Shown here: one piece after another, positions 7,299 through 14,394 of the stretch
How positions within the stretch are numbered: position 1 is the first letter of the stretch
Layout: every line of letters begins with the position of its first letter
Origin: Candidatus Lindowbacteria bacterium RIFCSPLOWO2_12_FULL_62_27
GTDB lineage: Bacteria > Lindowbacteria > 2-12-FULL-62-27
Reading direction: 5' to 3'
DNA: 64,000 nt
Assembly: GCA_001784175.1 (NCBI GenBank)
Contig: MFPR01000020.1
Coordinates: 186,001 to 250,000, forward strand
Notes under the pieces: generated by a model
What the model saw: only the letters and a program-made list of their open reading frames with translations
Databases searched by the model: none
What the model was told of the DNA's origin: nothing
Position numbers and translations under genes: made by a program

Positions 7299-9182
7299 GT
7301 GAAACGCGGATGGCGTTGGCGGGCGGCAAGGACGACGGTGTGGATCATGGGCGGCGTAGTGGGCGCCGTTATTATGTCGGAGGCGAATCTGTCCATGCAC
7401 GGGATAGATGACTCGATTGCCCGGGCGGCGCACCGGCATGGCGGACAGGGTGATATACCGGATACGGGCGTCTGTGACGAGGGAAACGATGCGGCGATCG
7501 AGCACACGGACGAACTTCTCGAACTTGGAAGTCCTATTTTGCTGGAAGGAGACTGGAATGTGGTCGAACCAACGGGTGGCGGATTCGTAGGCCAGGTGCG
7601 CGTCACGCCCGGGCTGGGAGATTACACGTTCCCGGTGACTGCGCACTTTGGAACCTGTGTGAATAAGTTCCAGATTGTGGGGATCGAAAATGGTGAGAAG
7701 TTCGTCATAACGGGTCCTTGTTCGCCCGTGGTGGATTCGCCGGTGACGTATGTCATGAAGCTGGTGGACCCCAAGACAGGGGATCCGGAGGAACCGGACC
7801 TGGCTGCCAGTCCGATCGAAAACATCATGGCGGGGGAGTTCCGTATCCGTGAGATCGCGGCAGGAACAGCGTTTGCCGCCATCAAGCTTCACGGGTTTAA
7901 CGGCGGCATTCCGCTGAGTGGTGTTGTGAAGTCGACCGAGTGGGGGTTTACCAACAGTCTGACGTTTGAATTCACGCAGGACGGCGCCCACGAACTTGAG
8001 ATGGTCTGGGAAGTGCCGGCGCCGCCGAACGGAAAATCTCGGACGATCGTCAGTTCCGCATTCAAACGCGTGCTTGTTGTGCCGGCGGGGTCGAAGTTCA
8101 CTGTTACCGACTGCCGCGCGGATTCGTCGGCTACCTGTGTGACTCGGACGGACAGCCCGGGATCATTTACGATTATGGGCCGGCAGGAAGCACGGCCACG
8201 AATGGATCCGACCCCGACCGCGTCGGAGCCGGAAGCCGAAGTCGAGATAACAGTGAAGCATCCGGGATTGAGCAACTTCAAGATCGGATTCCTCGCGGAA
8301 CGGGAGGCGGGCAGCGGGGGGCATGAGGCGGCCGTCCACCAGAATGTGGCGGGATCGGGGCCGTCGAATTTGACTGACGGCCAATGGGCCACGCATCCGC
8401 ATATCCCGATCGGCTTCCACAAGGACGGCGCGTTCCATGACGCGTCGGCCGGTGAGGTCAAGGGCGTGTACAAGGTGACGGCCTTCGGCGGCCGGGAGCG
8501 GGTGCGGATATTTGTGCTACCGAGCGGCGAAAGGTTTCGGACAATCCGGCCGAACGGCAGCATCGAGTTCGACGCCGAAATGGGCGGCCTCACCCACGAT
8601 GAGCAACAGCAGCAATTGAAACTGGTCGTGGGGTCGGGACGCTTTGCCGGATGCCACCTCGGAACCATTGAGATCGACGTCAAGGTCAAAGACGAGTTCG
8701 GCAACGATTTGGAGGCGTTGGGCCAAAGGATGACGGATGAGGGCATAACGAATATCACCCTTGTGGGTGGAACTTGTGAACATCACGGACCACGAAACGA
8801 CAACTTATTACAAAATTGCCGTACTCCGGACAACAATCACTTCGGGCGAATAAATCTAAACGACAGTATTATTGATGTCGCATCCGAGTTTGAAGCGTGG
8901 ACCGGGGATAATCTCCTGGTCAATGATATGAGCTTGGGGGAAGATGGCGAAGGGTATGGAGGTCGATTTGACCTCGACGGAGAATGGGAGGCATCGACCA
9001 GCCACGACCCCGAATACGGTCACTCCAATGGTAGCGCGGCCGATTTGGATGCGTCTAATGTCGACGATATAGTTGATGTACTCACAGACGTGCCTTTCAA
9101 TTATGCCGAGATATCGACAAGCGATCCTTTTACTCCAAACGCTTTCATCGACGAAGTCACTCACATCCACCTGATGAAATGA
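7299..9182 (+). CDS. Large secreted protein of unknown function
   Basis: Up to 627 residues. From the GTG at 7299 the N-terminus looks like a signal peptide: a basic KRGWRWRAAR then WIMGGVVGAVIM, with cleavage near SEA. That GTG is only 4 bp from the TATAGT box; an alternative GTG at 7338 has AAGGA five bases upstream but would lose the basic region. The mature part is beta-rich, His/Glu/Asp-rich in places (GDIPDTGVCDEGNDAAIEH) and has several Cys. I recognise no family. It is followed with an ATGA overlap by a second secreted protein, so the two are translationally coupled and probably act together outside the cytoplasm. Confidence 0.65.
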   Translation: MKRGWRWRAARTTVWIMGGVVGAVIMSEANLSMHGIDDSIARAAHRHGGQGDIPDTGVCDEGNDAAIEHTDELLELGSPILLEGDWNVVEPTGGGFVGQVRVTPGLGDYTFPVTAHFGTCVNKFQIVGIENGEKFVITGPCSPVVDSPVTYVMKLVDPKTGDPEEPDLAASPIENIMAGEFRIREIAAGTAFAAIKLHGFNGGIPLSGVVKSTEWGFTNSLTFEFTQDGAHELEMVWEVPAPPNGKSRTIVSSAFKRVLVVPAGSKFTVTDCRADSSATCVTRTDSPGSFTIMGRQEARPRMDPTPTASEPEAEVEITVKHPGLSNFKIGFLAEREAGSGGHEAAVHQNVAGSGPSNLTDGQWATHPHIPIGFHKDGAFHDASAGEVKGVYKVTAFGGRERVRIFVLPSGERFRTIRPNGSIEFDAEMGGLTHDEQQQQLKLVVGSGRFAGCHLGTIEIDVKVKDEFGNDLEALGQRMTDEGITNITLVGGTCEHHGPRNDNLLQNCRTPDNNHFGRINLNDSIIDVASEFEAWTGDNLLVNDMSLGEDGEGYGGRFDLDGEWEASTSHDPEYGHSNGSAADLDASNVDDIVDVLTDVPFNYAEISTSDPFTPNAFIDEVTHIHLMK

Positions 9183-10315
9183 AAACTTTCAAACGAAATC
9201 TGGCCGTCACAATTATTTTGATCTGCGGTGCAGTGGGTGTGTCCGTTGCGGAATTGGTAGAACCCGGAACGATCTGGCCTCGGAAGAACGATTTTTCAGC
9301 CACGGTGGAGGTGAGTGTATTTAGGCATACCGCCGGATATGATTTTGTCTATACCGTGGGCAATGCCTCAACAAGCCGTCAATCCATTGCGCGATTTGTG
9401 ATCATGCACTTCGATCCCACCATGTCATTAGATGAGGGTGTTTCCCAGCTATATGGTTATGTTCGGGGTGTATCCCTGGGAGAACCTGGGTATCGTGGAG
9501 GTTGGGCGGGCAGAAATGCCAAGGGCAGAGGACTAATCACTTGTTCCTGGAGTGTTCGTTCCGATCCGGGGTGGGGCAAATTAGATTCTCGTTCCAAAAT
9601 GCCAAGTAAAGTTATTAAACCAGGCCAATCGGAAAATGGGTTCAAGCTTTTCAACCGTCGGGGTCCGCCAAAAATTGCACGTTATTTTCTTGAAGGGTGG
9701 GCGCCCCGTCCTGTTTTAGATGGAGGAAAAATTGTCATAGAGGATCAAAGTGGGCCTTTGCCAGTAACTCAAGTAATAGACAATGCTGGACAATTTGGCG
9801 ATTCCGTTCTGAAGGGTGTTTTACCGAATCAAAAAGCCAGCGAGAACAGTGTTGGTGGAAAAACATTAGGCCCTGCTGTTCCTCCCACTGAACAAGTGGT
9901 TATCTGCGACACGTTCATCCTCGACCTGATCGGCCAATTGCGCGAGGCGGTGGCGTTGGGCTGGATCAAGCACGACCTGCGGAAGGACCAGGACGACGAT
10001 GAGGATCACGGCAAGCGGAAGGGCGACGACAAGGGCAAGAAGAAAGGCCACGAGAAGGACGGCGACGAAGGCGACGACAACGGGGACGATGACGACCTAT
10101 CCGCCGCGGACAAGCAGTTGCCCGGCGTTGCGAAGGCGCTCATCAAGAAATTGACGAAGGCGCGGCGGGAGTGCCTGCGCGGTCGGTTTGGCGAGGCGCG
10201 GGAGATGCTGCGGGCGCTTCTCAAGCAGGTGAACGCGCAGAGAGGCAAGCATCTGACAGACGAGGCGTATTATCTGATCCGGTTCAACGCCGAGTTTCTA
10301 GTGGAAAAACTCTGA
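9179..10315 (+). CDS. Secreted protein with a C-terminal FIMAH-like helical domain
   Basis: 378 residues. A clean signal peptide (MKTFKRNLAVTIILICGAVGVSVAE) precedes a beta-rich domain of about 200 residues that I do not recognise. The C-terminal 120 residues have helices LDLIGQLREAVALGWI and ALIKKLTKARRECLRGRFGE, then LLKQVNAQRGKHLTDEAYYL. This resembles the FIMAH domain found at the ends of many secreted bacterial proteins. Unusually, a highly charged Lys/Asp/Glu/Gly linker of about 50 residues is inserted between helices one and two. The start overlaps the previous stop (ATGA). Base composition drops in the middle (9.3-9.9 kb) and rises again in the C-terminal domain, which suggests a composite gene. 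Confidence 0.65.
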   Translation: MKTFKRNLAVTIILICGAVGVSVAELVEPGTIWPRKNDFSATVEVSVFRHTAGYDFVYTVGNASTSRQSIARFVIMHFDPTMSLDEGVSQLYGYVRGVSLGEPGYRGGWAGRNAKGRGLITCSWSVRSDPGWGKLDSRSKMPSKVIKPGQSENGFKLFNRRGPPKIARYFLEGWAPRPVLDGGKIVIEDQSGPLPVTQVIDNAGQFGDSVLKGVLPNQKASENSVGGKTLGPAVPPTEQVVICDTFILDLIGQLREAVALGWIKHDLRKDQDDDEDHGKRKGDDKGKKKGHEKDGDEGDDNGDDDDLSAADKQLPGVAKALIKKLTKARRECLRGRFGEAREMLRALLKQVNAQRGKHLTDEAYYLIRFNAEFLVEKL

Positions 10316-10362
10316 ACCCCCAATCCAAACCTTCACCCGATCTCGAACTCGCATCCGCCTGA

Positions 10363-10391
10363 TTGATTTCCGTTGGGTTTGACGCTACGCT
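10363..10391 (+). promoter_or_regulatory. Leaderless-type promoter for the DUF4258/DUF2283 pair
   Basis: TTGATT, 17 bp, TACGCT; the -10 ends 9 bp before the ATG at 10401. Confidence 0.5.
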
Positions 10392-10400
10392 TTGCTCCGC

Positions 10401-10646
10401 ATGAGCGGATACCATTTGACCCGTCACGCGAAAAACAATCTTCGCCTGTTCAGGATCGACCGGTCGGACGTAGATCAAACCATCGATCCATCAAACAAGG
10501 TTGCCGATGAAGGCAAATACACGATATACTTGAAGCAGTTCCCGGCGAAATACGGGGGATTACCGTTGAAGGTCGTCACGAACGACCCGGACAAGGCCGT
10601 TATATCGGCTTATCCGCTCAAACGCGGATGGAAGGAGCGCACATGA
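10401..10646 (+). CDS. DUF4258-like small protein (possible toxin-like member)
   Basis: 81 residues. The LTRHAKNNLRLFRI start, the central YTIYLK strand and the LKVVTNDPDKAVISAYP end fit the DUF4258 fold, which is related to RelE/BrnT-type small proteins. The start is set at ATG 10401, 9 bp after a -10 box; a TTG at 10392 is also in frame. Its stop overlaps the start of the DUF2283 gene (ATGA). DUF4258 and DUF2283 genes recur as pairs and are suspected toxin-antitoxin-like modules; activity here is inference. Confidence 0.7.
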   Translation: MSGYHLTRHAKNNLRLFRIDRSDVDQTIDPSNKVADEGKYTIYLKQFPAKYGGLPLKVVTNDPDKAVISAYPLKRGWKERT

Positions 10647-10855
10647 AATTCACTTACGATCCGGAAGCGGACGCCGCTTATTTCCGTTTGTCGAAAACGC
10701 GGCCTCAGGCGGCGGTCGAAGTGCGTGAAGGCGTCATCCTCCACGTCACCGAACACGACAAAATCGTCGGAATCGAAATCCTCGACGCCAAGTCGCGCCT
10801 GCCGATCCCTGCGCTGATGAAATCTCCCGTCGCCGACGGCGCACATTCTCATTGA
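10643..10855 (+). CDS. DUF2283 family protein
   Basis: 70 residues. MKFTYDPEADAAYFRLS at the start and the GIEILDAKSRL core are the DUF2283 signature. An AAGGAG Shine-Dalgarno lies 6 bp upstream and the start overlaps the DUF4258 stop, so the two are made together. It is the likely partner or antitoxin of the pair. The stop is 29 bp before the left end of the insertion sequence. Confidence 0.8.
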   Translation: MKFTYDPEADAAYFRLSKTRPQAAVEVREGVILHVTEHDKIVGIEILDAKSRLPIPALMKSPVADGAHSH

Positions 10856-10883
10856 TTTTCGTGAGGCCAGCAGGACGACAGTA

Positions 10884-10901
10884 GAGGTTGTTGAAAAATT
10901 C
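10884..10901 (+). repeat. Left terminal inverted repeat of the IS
   Basis: GAGGTTGTTGAAAAATTC, preceded by CAGTA. Confidence 0.9.
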
Positions 10902-11007
10902 GCCAATTTTTTGATTTGTCCCTTGTTGGACAGATTTTTGGGAATGGACTTCCCCCTGTTTTCTTCTTTTTTTCTACCGCATCCAACCACTCACGGCGAT
11001 CTTCCCG

Positions 11008-12504
11008 TCAACCGTAGCCCAGGCTGACCAGTTTCTGAGGCCGTAAAGGGCATCGTCCCTCCAGAATTCGAAGTGCCTTCTTGGCGTTGAGCATGAAAAA
11101 GGTCAGGAAGGCGTGAACTGCCATTCGCCACCGTCCTCGATACCGGGCTGTTGAAAAATCGTGCCATTTCTTCGCCTTGCCGTAGATCCGCTCCACCGTC
11201 GTCCGAAATCGAAACAGGGCTTTCTGCAAATCCGGCGATAGAGGACTTTCCAATCTGAGTTGCCGATCCAATGACATAAGCACCCGCGCGCGTCCGTCAC
11301 GCGCCGAGAAACTTGGACACCCGGATGCGCCGGGGCATCCGCCACAATCCCGAACCGAAAAATAAAACAGCTTCCCTTCCGGATGCGGACTTTGTCCGAT
11401 CGCCGTCTTCCCTTCCGGGCACCGCAAGCTTTGGGTCGATGGATCATACTGGAATGCCTCCGCCTGAACCGTCACGTCGTGGGCCGGAATCACCTCCTGC
11501 ATCCCCAACTCTTTTCGAATCTCCTCCCGGTTCTCTCCGCTCCCGTACAACTTGTCCGCCAATGCCACATCGCCGCTCAAACCCCGTTCTTCCTCCTGCG
11601 CCAGCAACCTCGGCAGGTCCTGACCCTCATTCACATTCCCCGGCATCGTTTCCACCGTCGTCACGATCTCCGACTCGTTCGTCACCGTGTGCACCTTATA
11701 TCCATAAAACGGCTTGTCTTTTGACTTGTAACCAAATGCCGCATCCACGTCCGTCAGACTCCCCACCGACCGATCCGTCAAAAACAACAGCTCTTCGATC
11801 CCTTTCGACAACTCGACCACCGCCTCCGAAAATCGTTCGCCTTGCGCCTTCGCCAGCATCTCTCTCAGTCGCCCGATCTCTTCGGCCAGCACAGTCGGAT
11901 TCTCCTCTTCCTCCTGATCCATCCTCCTCGACCCTTCCCGCTTTTGTTCCTCCGTCAACAACTCCTCGTAGAATTCCCTGTTGTCCCGCCTCATCGCCGC
12001 ACGAAGTTTCCCCTGGGCCTGCCTCACGATCCCCAACCTCGACCGAGCTCGCGCGTTCGCCAACACATGCGTCGCGTCCACGATCTTCAACCGATGTGAG
12101 ATCAATCCCGCTTTCTCCAACTCCTCCACAAATCTCTCGAACAGCCGCCGAAATCCTTCCTCTCCCAATCGCCCTCGAAATACGCTCAGCGTCGAATAAT
12201 CCGGCACCGTCTCCTCCAGCGGCAATCCCGCAAAATATCGATACAGCGCGTTGTATCTCAGTTGTTCCTCCACCTCGTGATCCGACAGATTCGCGTAGAT
12301 TTCCAAAAATAGCGTCAGAAATATCGTCCTCGGCGGATACGGTGGCCGGCCTACGGCCGATGCTGAGTAGTACCTCTCCAACTCGCGGTCGATCCACGAA
12401 AAATCAAATTTCTCCTTGATCCGTACCAGTTCGTGATTTTTTGGAATCAGATTGCCCCACAACAGATCGAAAAAACTATTCTGCGGTTGCTTCTCTTTGA
12501 CCAT
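11008..12504 (-). CDS. IS1182-family transposase
   Basis: 498 residues. The N-terminal DUF772-type domain (PYPPRTIFLTLFLEIYANLS, about 55-75) precedes the DDE catalytic core. The first Asp is in LKIVDATHV (about 165), the second in DVALADKLYG (about 315) and the Glu in FRTTVERIYGKAKKW (about 445). A charged coiled region lies between the first and second Asp, as in IS1182 and relatives. A GGGAGGGG Shine-Dalgarno precedes the ATG. No frameshift or stop is seen, so it may be active. Confidence 0.92.
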   Translation of the reverse strand: MVKEKQPQNSFFDLLWGNLIPKNHELVRIKEKFDFSWIDRELERYYSASAVGRPPYPPRTIFLTLFLEIYANLSDHEVEEQLRYNALYRYFAGLPLEETVPDYSTLSVFRGRLGEEGFRRLFERFVEELEKAGLISHRLKIVDATHVLANARARSRLGIVRQAQGKLRAAMRRDNREFYEELLTEEQKREGSRRMDQEEEENPTVLAEEIGRLREMLAKAQGERFSEAVVELSKGIEELLFLTDRSVGSLTDVDAAFGYKSKDKPFYGYKVHTVTNESEIVTTVETMPGNVNEGQDLPRLLAQEEERGLSGDVALADKLYGSGENREEIRKELGMQEVIPAHDVTVQAEAFQYDPSTQSLRCPEGKTAIGQSPHPEGKLFYFSVRDCGGCPGASGCPSFSARDGRARVLMSLDRQLRLESPLSPDLQKALFRFRTTVERIYGKAKKWHDFSTARYRGRWRMAVHAFLTFFMLNAKKALRILEGRCPLRPQKLVSLGYG

Positions 12505-12581
12505 CGGGTTCCCCTCCCTTTTGGATTTCTCGTTGACGAGGGGATTATATCATCTGCGGGGTCTCACCCTGATTTGTAGGG

Positions 12582-12599
12582 GAATTTTTCAACAACCTC
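12582..12599 (-). repeat. Right terminal inverted repeat of the IS
   Basis: Reverse complement of the left end, 18 of 18 bp, followed by CAGTA. Confidence 0.9.
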
Positions 12600-12655
12600 C
12601 AGTACCGCTCTTGACTTTTTGACTTTCATTTCAAATTCCACCGGTGCTCGCCGCC

Positions 12656-12684
12656 TTTACACCGGCGCTTGGCGCGGGTATATT
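12656..12684 (+). promoter_or_regulatory. Leaderless-type promoter for the TPR gene
   Basis: TTTACA, 17 bp, TATATT; the -10 ends 9 bp before the ATG at 12694. No Shine-Dalgarno is present. Confidence 0.55.
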
Positions 12685-12693
12685 TAAAACACC

Positions 12694-13194
12694 ATGTCCT
12701 CCGGTGAGAAAAAGGAAACCGACGCAGTCGCCATGTCGAAAGAATACTTCGACCGGGCCTACCGATATCAGATGGAAGGGAAACTCAAACACGCCGCCCG
12801 GTGCTATCTCCGGTCCATCGAACTGCACCCCACGCCCGAGGCGCACACGTTTCTCGGCTGGACCTACTCCTTCACAGGCAGATACGACGAGGCCATCGCC
12901 GAATGTAAAAAGGCCATTGAGGTCGATCCGGCGTTCGGCAATCCCTACAACGACATCGGGGCCTATCTCGTCGAAACCGCCAAATACGAGGAGGCGGTCC
13001 CGTGGCTCACGAAGGCCGTCGCCGCCGAACGCTACGAGCCCCGGCATTATCCGCATTTCAATCTCGGCCGCGTCTACGAAATCCAGGGGAAATGGGCCGA
13101 TGCCATGGCCGAGTACCAGAAGGCCATCGAGCTTTTTCCGGAGTACTCTCTGGCGATTGAGGCGCTGGATCGACTGAAAGCCCGGCTAAACTAA
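12694..13194 (+). CDS. Small TPR-repeat protein
   Basis: 166 residues, soluble, no signal peptide. At least four tetratricopeptide units are visible, e.g. AEAHTFLGWTYSFTGRYDEA-like and YPHFNLGRVYEIQGKWADAM, covering residues 20-160. Such proteins mediate protein-protein contacts; the partner is not identifiable. It converges with the NRDE-family gene, with 9 bp of overlap. The promoter starts about 50 bp from the insertion sequence end. Confidence 0.8.
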   Translation: MSSGEKKETDAVAMSKEYFDRAYRYQMEGKLKHAARCYLRSIELHPTPEAHTFLGWTYSFTGRYDEAIAECKKAIEVDPAFGNPYNDIGAYLVETAKYEEAVPWLTKAVAAERYEPRHYPHFNLGRVYEIQGKWADAMAEYQKAIELFPEYSLAIEALDRLKARLN

Positions 13195-13911
13195 AAGAGC
13201 ACTCACATCTTTCCAGAGATTTCTGCAGGGTTGGCCCTCGTGGTACTGCCACCGGCTCTTCGACCGGTCACCGGCGTGAACCGCGATAATGTTCGCCGAC
13301 AGCGTTTGCGGCGGCCCGTCATGCTTGCAAATCCTGTGGTCGGCTGACAGCAACGGCTCGTGGACGGCCAGGAGTTCTTGCAGCTTCAAGAGGACATCGT
13401 CGATGCCGGCCTGCGCCGGATCCAGAGACAGAAACCGCCGCACGGCTTCCATGTCGACCTGATTCAAATCGTGGACGTTGGACAGCACATGCAGGCCCGG
13501 CCTCAGGCGGACCGACAGGTCGCTCGGGCCGCCGTGTTCCACCACAAAGGCCATTTCTGTGTCCGCGTAAATCCAGTGAAAGGGAGAAAACAGAAACGTC
13601 GGAATCCGTTCGGCCCGCCGGTGCGCCTGAAACGCCGTTCTTTCCTTCAACGCCTCCAGCGGAAGCGCTCCGCGGGATTTGACTTCGGGACCTGGGGCGG
13701 GCGCGCCTTTCCGGTTGGTGACGACGGACAGAACCCCGGCCGGGTTGATCCCGATCCACGTCCCGCCCGCTCTCGGATCCCTCGGCGCGGCGAAGCCCTC
13801 CGACCACCGAAACGGCGGCTCGCCGCCCCGCGCCGGATCTTCGTCGCGGTTCGCCGCGACAATCAGCGGATAATCCGGAACGACTTTGTGCAAAAGAACC
13901 AGCAGGCACAT
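13186..13911 (-). CDS. TANGO2/NRDE family protein
   Basis: 241 residues. Starts MCLLVLL, with the conserved second-position Cys, followed by AANRDEDPARG (the NRDE motif, about residue 20) and WIGINPAGVLSVVTNR, all characteristic of the TANGO2 family. Eukaryotic and some bacterial members have been linked to haem trafficking and to Ntn-hydrolase-like folds; the bacterial role is not settled. It follows the EamA gene by 4 bp and is cotranscribed. Confidence 0.88.
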   Translation of the reverse strand: MCLLVLLHKVVPDYPLIVAANRDEDPARGGEPPFRWSEGFAAPRDPRAGGTWIGINPAGVLSVVTNRKGAPAPGPEVKSRGALPLEALKERTAFQAHRRAERIPTFLFSPFHWIYADTEMAFVVEHGGPSDLSVRLRPGLHVLSNVHDLNQVDMEAVRRFLSLDPAQAGIDDVLLKLQELLAVHEPLLSADHRICKHDGPPQTLSANIIAVHAGDRSKSRWQYHEGQPCRNLWKDVSALLV

Positions 13912-13915
13912 CGGG

Positions 13916-14338
13916 TCAGAGACTGATCAAAATGACGCCCGCCACCGCAAGAACCGTCCCGGCCGCTTTTGTCCACGTCAGGTGCTCCTGTAAAAACAGG
14001 ACGCCCATGAGAAACGTGATCAGCGGATACGTCGCGCAAATCGGCACGACCTGCGTCGCCTCCATCCGCTTTATCGCGGCAAAATAGAGATACAGCCCGA
14101 AAATCGCCGACAGAATCGCCGCGCCCACAATGTAGGCCAGCGTCCGGGCCTCAAGCTGGAAAATCTCCGACCGCAGGCCCGGCATCAGCAGAAGCGGCAG
14201 AATGCAGACAAACGTCGTCGTAAACCGAACCGCCATCACCGCGCCCGCCGACGCCTTCTCCATGCCGAGCTTGTCCAAAACCGGTGTCACACCCCACAAC
14301 ACGGATGTCATCAGAGCCAGAATCACTCCATCTCGCAT
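13916..14338 (-). CDS. Half-size EamA-type transporter
   Basis: 140 residues with four to five membrane helices and the EamA pattern: ALMTSVLWGVTPVLDKLG at the start, IPICATYPL-like and LTWTKAAGTVLAVAGVILI at the end. It is a single-EamA-domain protein of the small multidrug resistance/drug-metabolite transporter type and would need to dimerise. The ATG at 14338 is preferred over an in-frame upstream ATG because a TATTGT -10 box sits 7 bp upstream. Substrate unknown. Cotranscribed with the TANGO2-like gene. Confidence 0.82.
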   Translation of the reverse strand: MRDGVILALMTSVLWGVTPVLDKLGMEKASAGAVMAVRFTTTFVCILPLLLMPGLRSEIFQLEARTLAYIVGAAILSAIFGLYLYFAAIKRMEATQVVPICATYPLITFLMGVLFLQEHLTWTKAAGTVLAVAGVILISL

Positions 14339-14345
14339 GCGGGCG

Positions 14346-14374
14346 ACAATATCAGCTTGGGCGGGGCCTGTCGA
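14346..14374 (-). promoter_or_regulatory. EamA promoter
   Basis: Minus strand TCGACA, 17 bp, TATTGT, with 7 bp to the ATG at 14338. It overlaps the divergent promoter of the TPR gene. Confidence 0.5.
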
Positions 14375-14385
14375 TATGCTATACA
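14357..14385 (+). promoter_or_regulatory. Leaderless-type promoter for the secreted TPR protein
   Basis: TTGGGC, 17 bp, TATACA; the -10 ends 9 bp before the GTG at 14395, which decides that start. Confidence 0.5.
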
Positions 14386-14394
14386 CGCGTCAAG

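Larger units (their letters stand above)
10884..12599. mobile_element. IS1182-family insertion sequence, apparently intact
   Basis: 1716 bp. The ends share an 18 bp perfect terminal inverted repeat, GAGGTTGTTGAAAAATTC, and the match continues weakly inward. It is flanked by the direct repeat CAGTA (10879-10883 and 12600-12604), read as the target duplication. It contains one uninterrupted transposase gene on the minus strand. It lies between the DUF2283 gene and the TPR gene and does not obviously break a gene. Confidence 0.9.
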
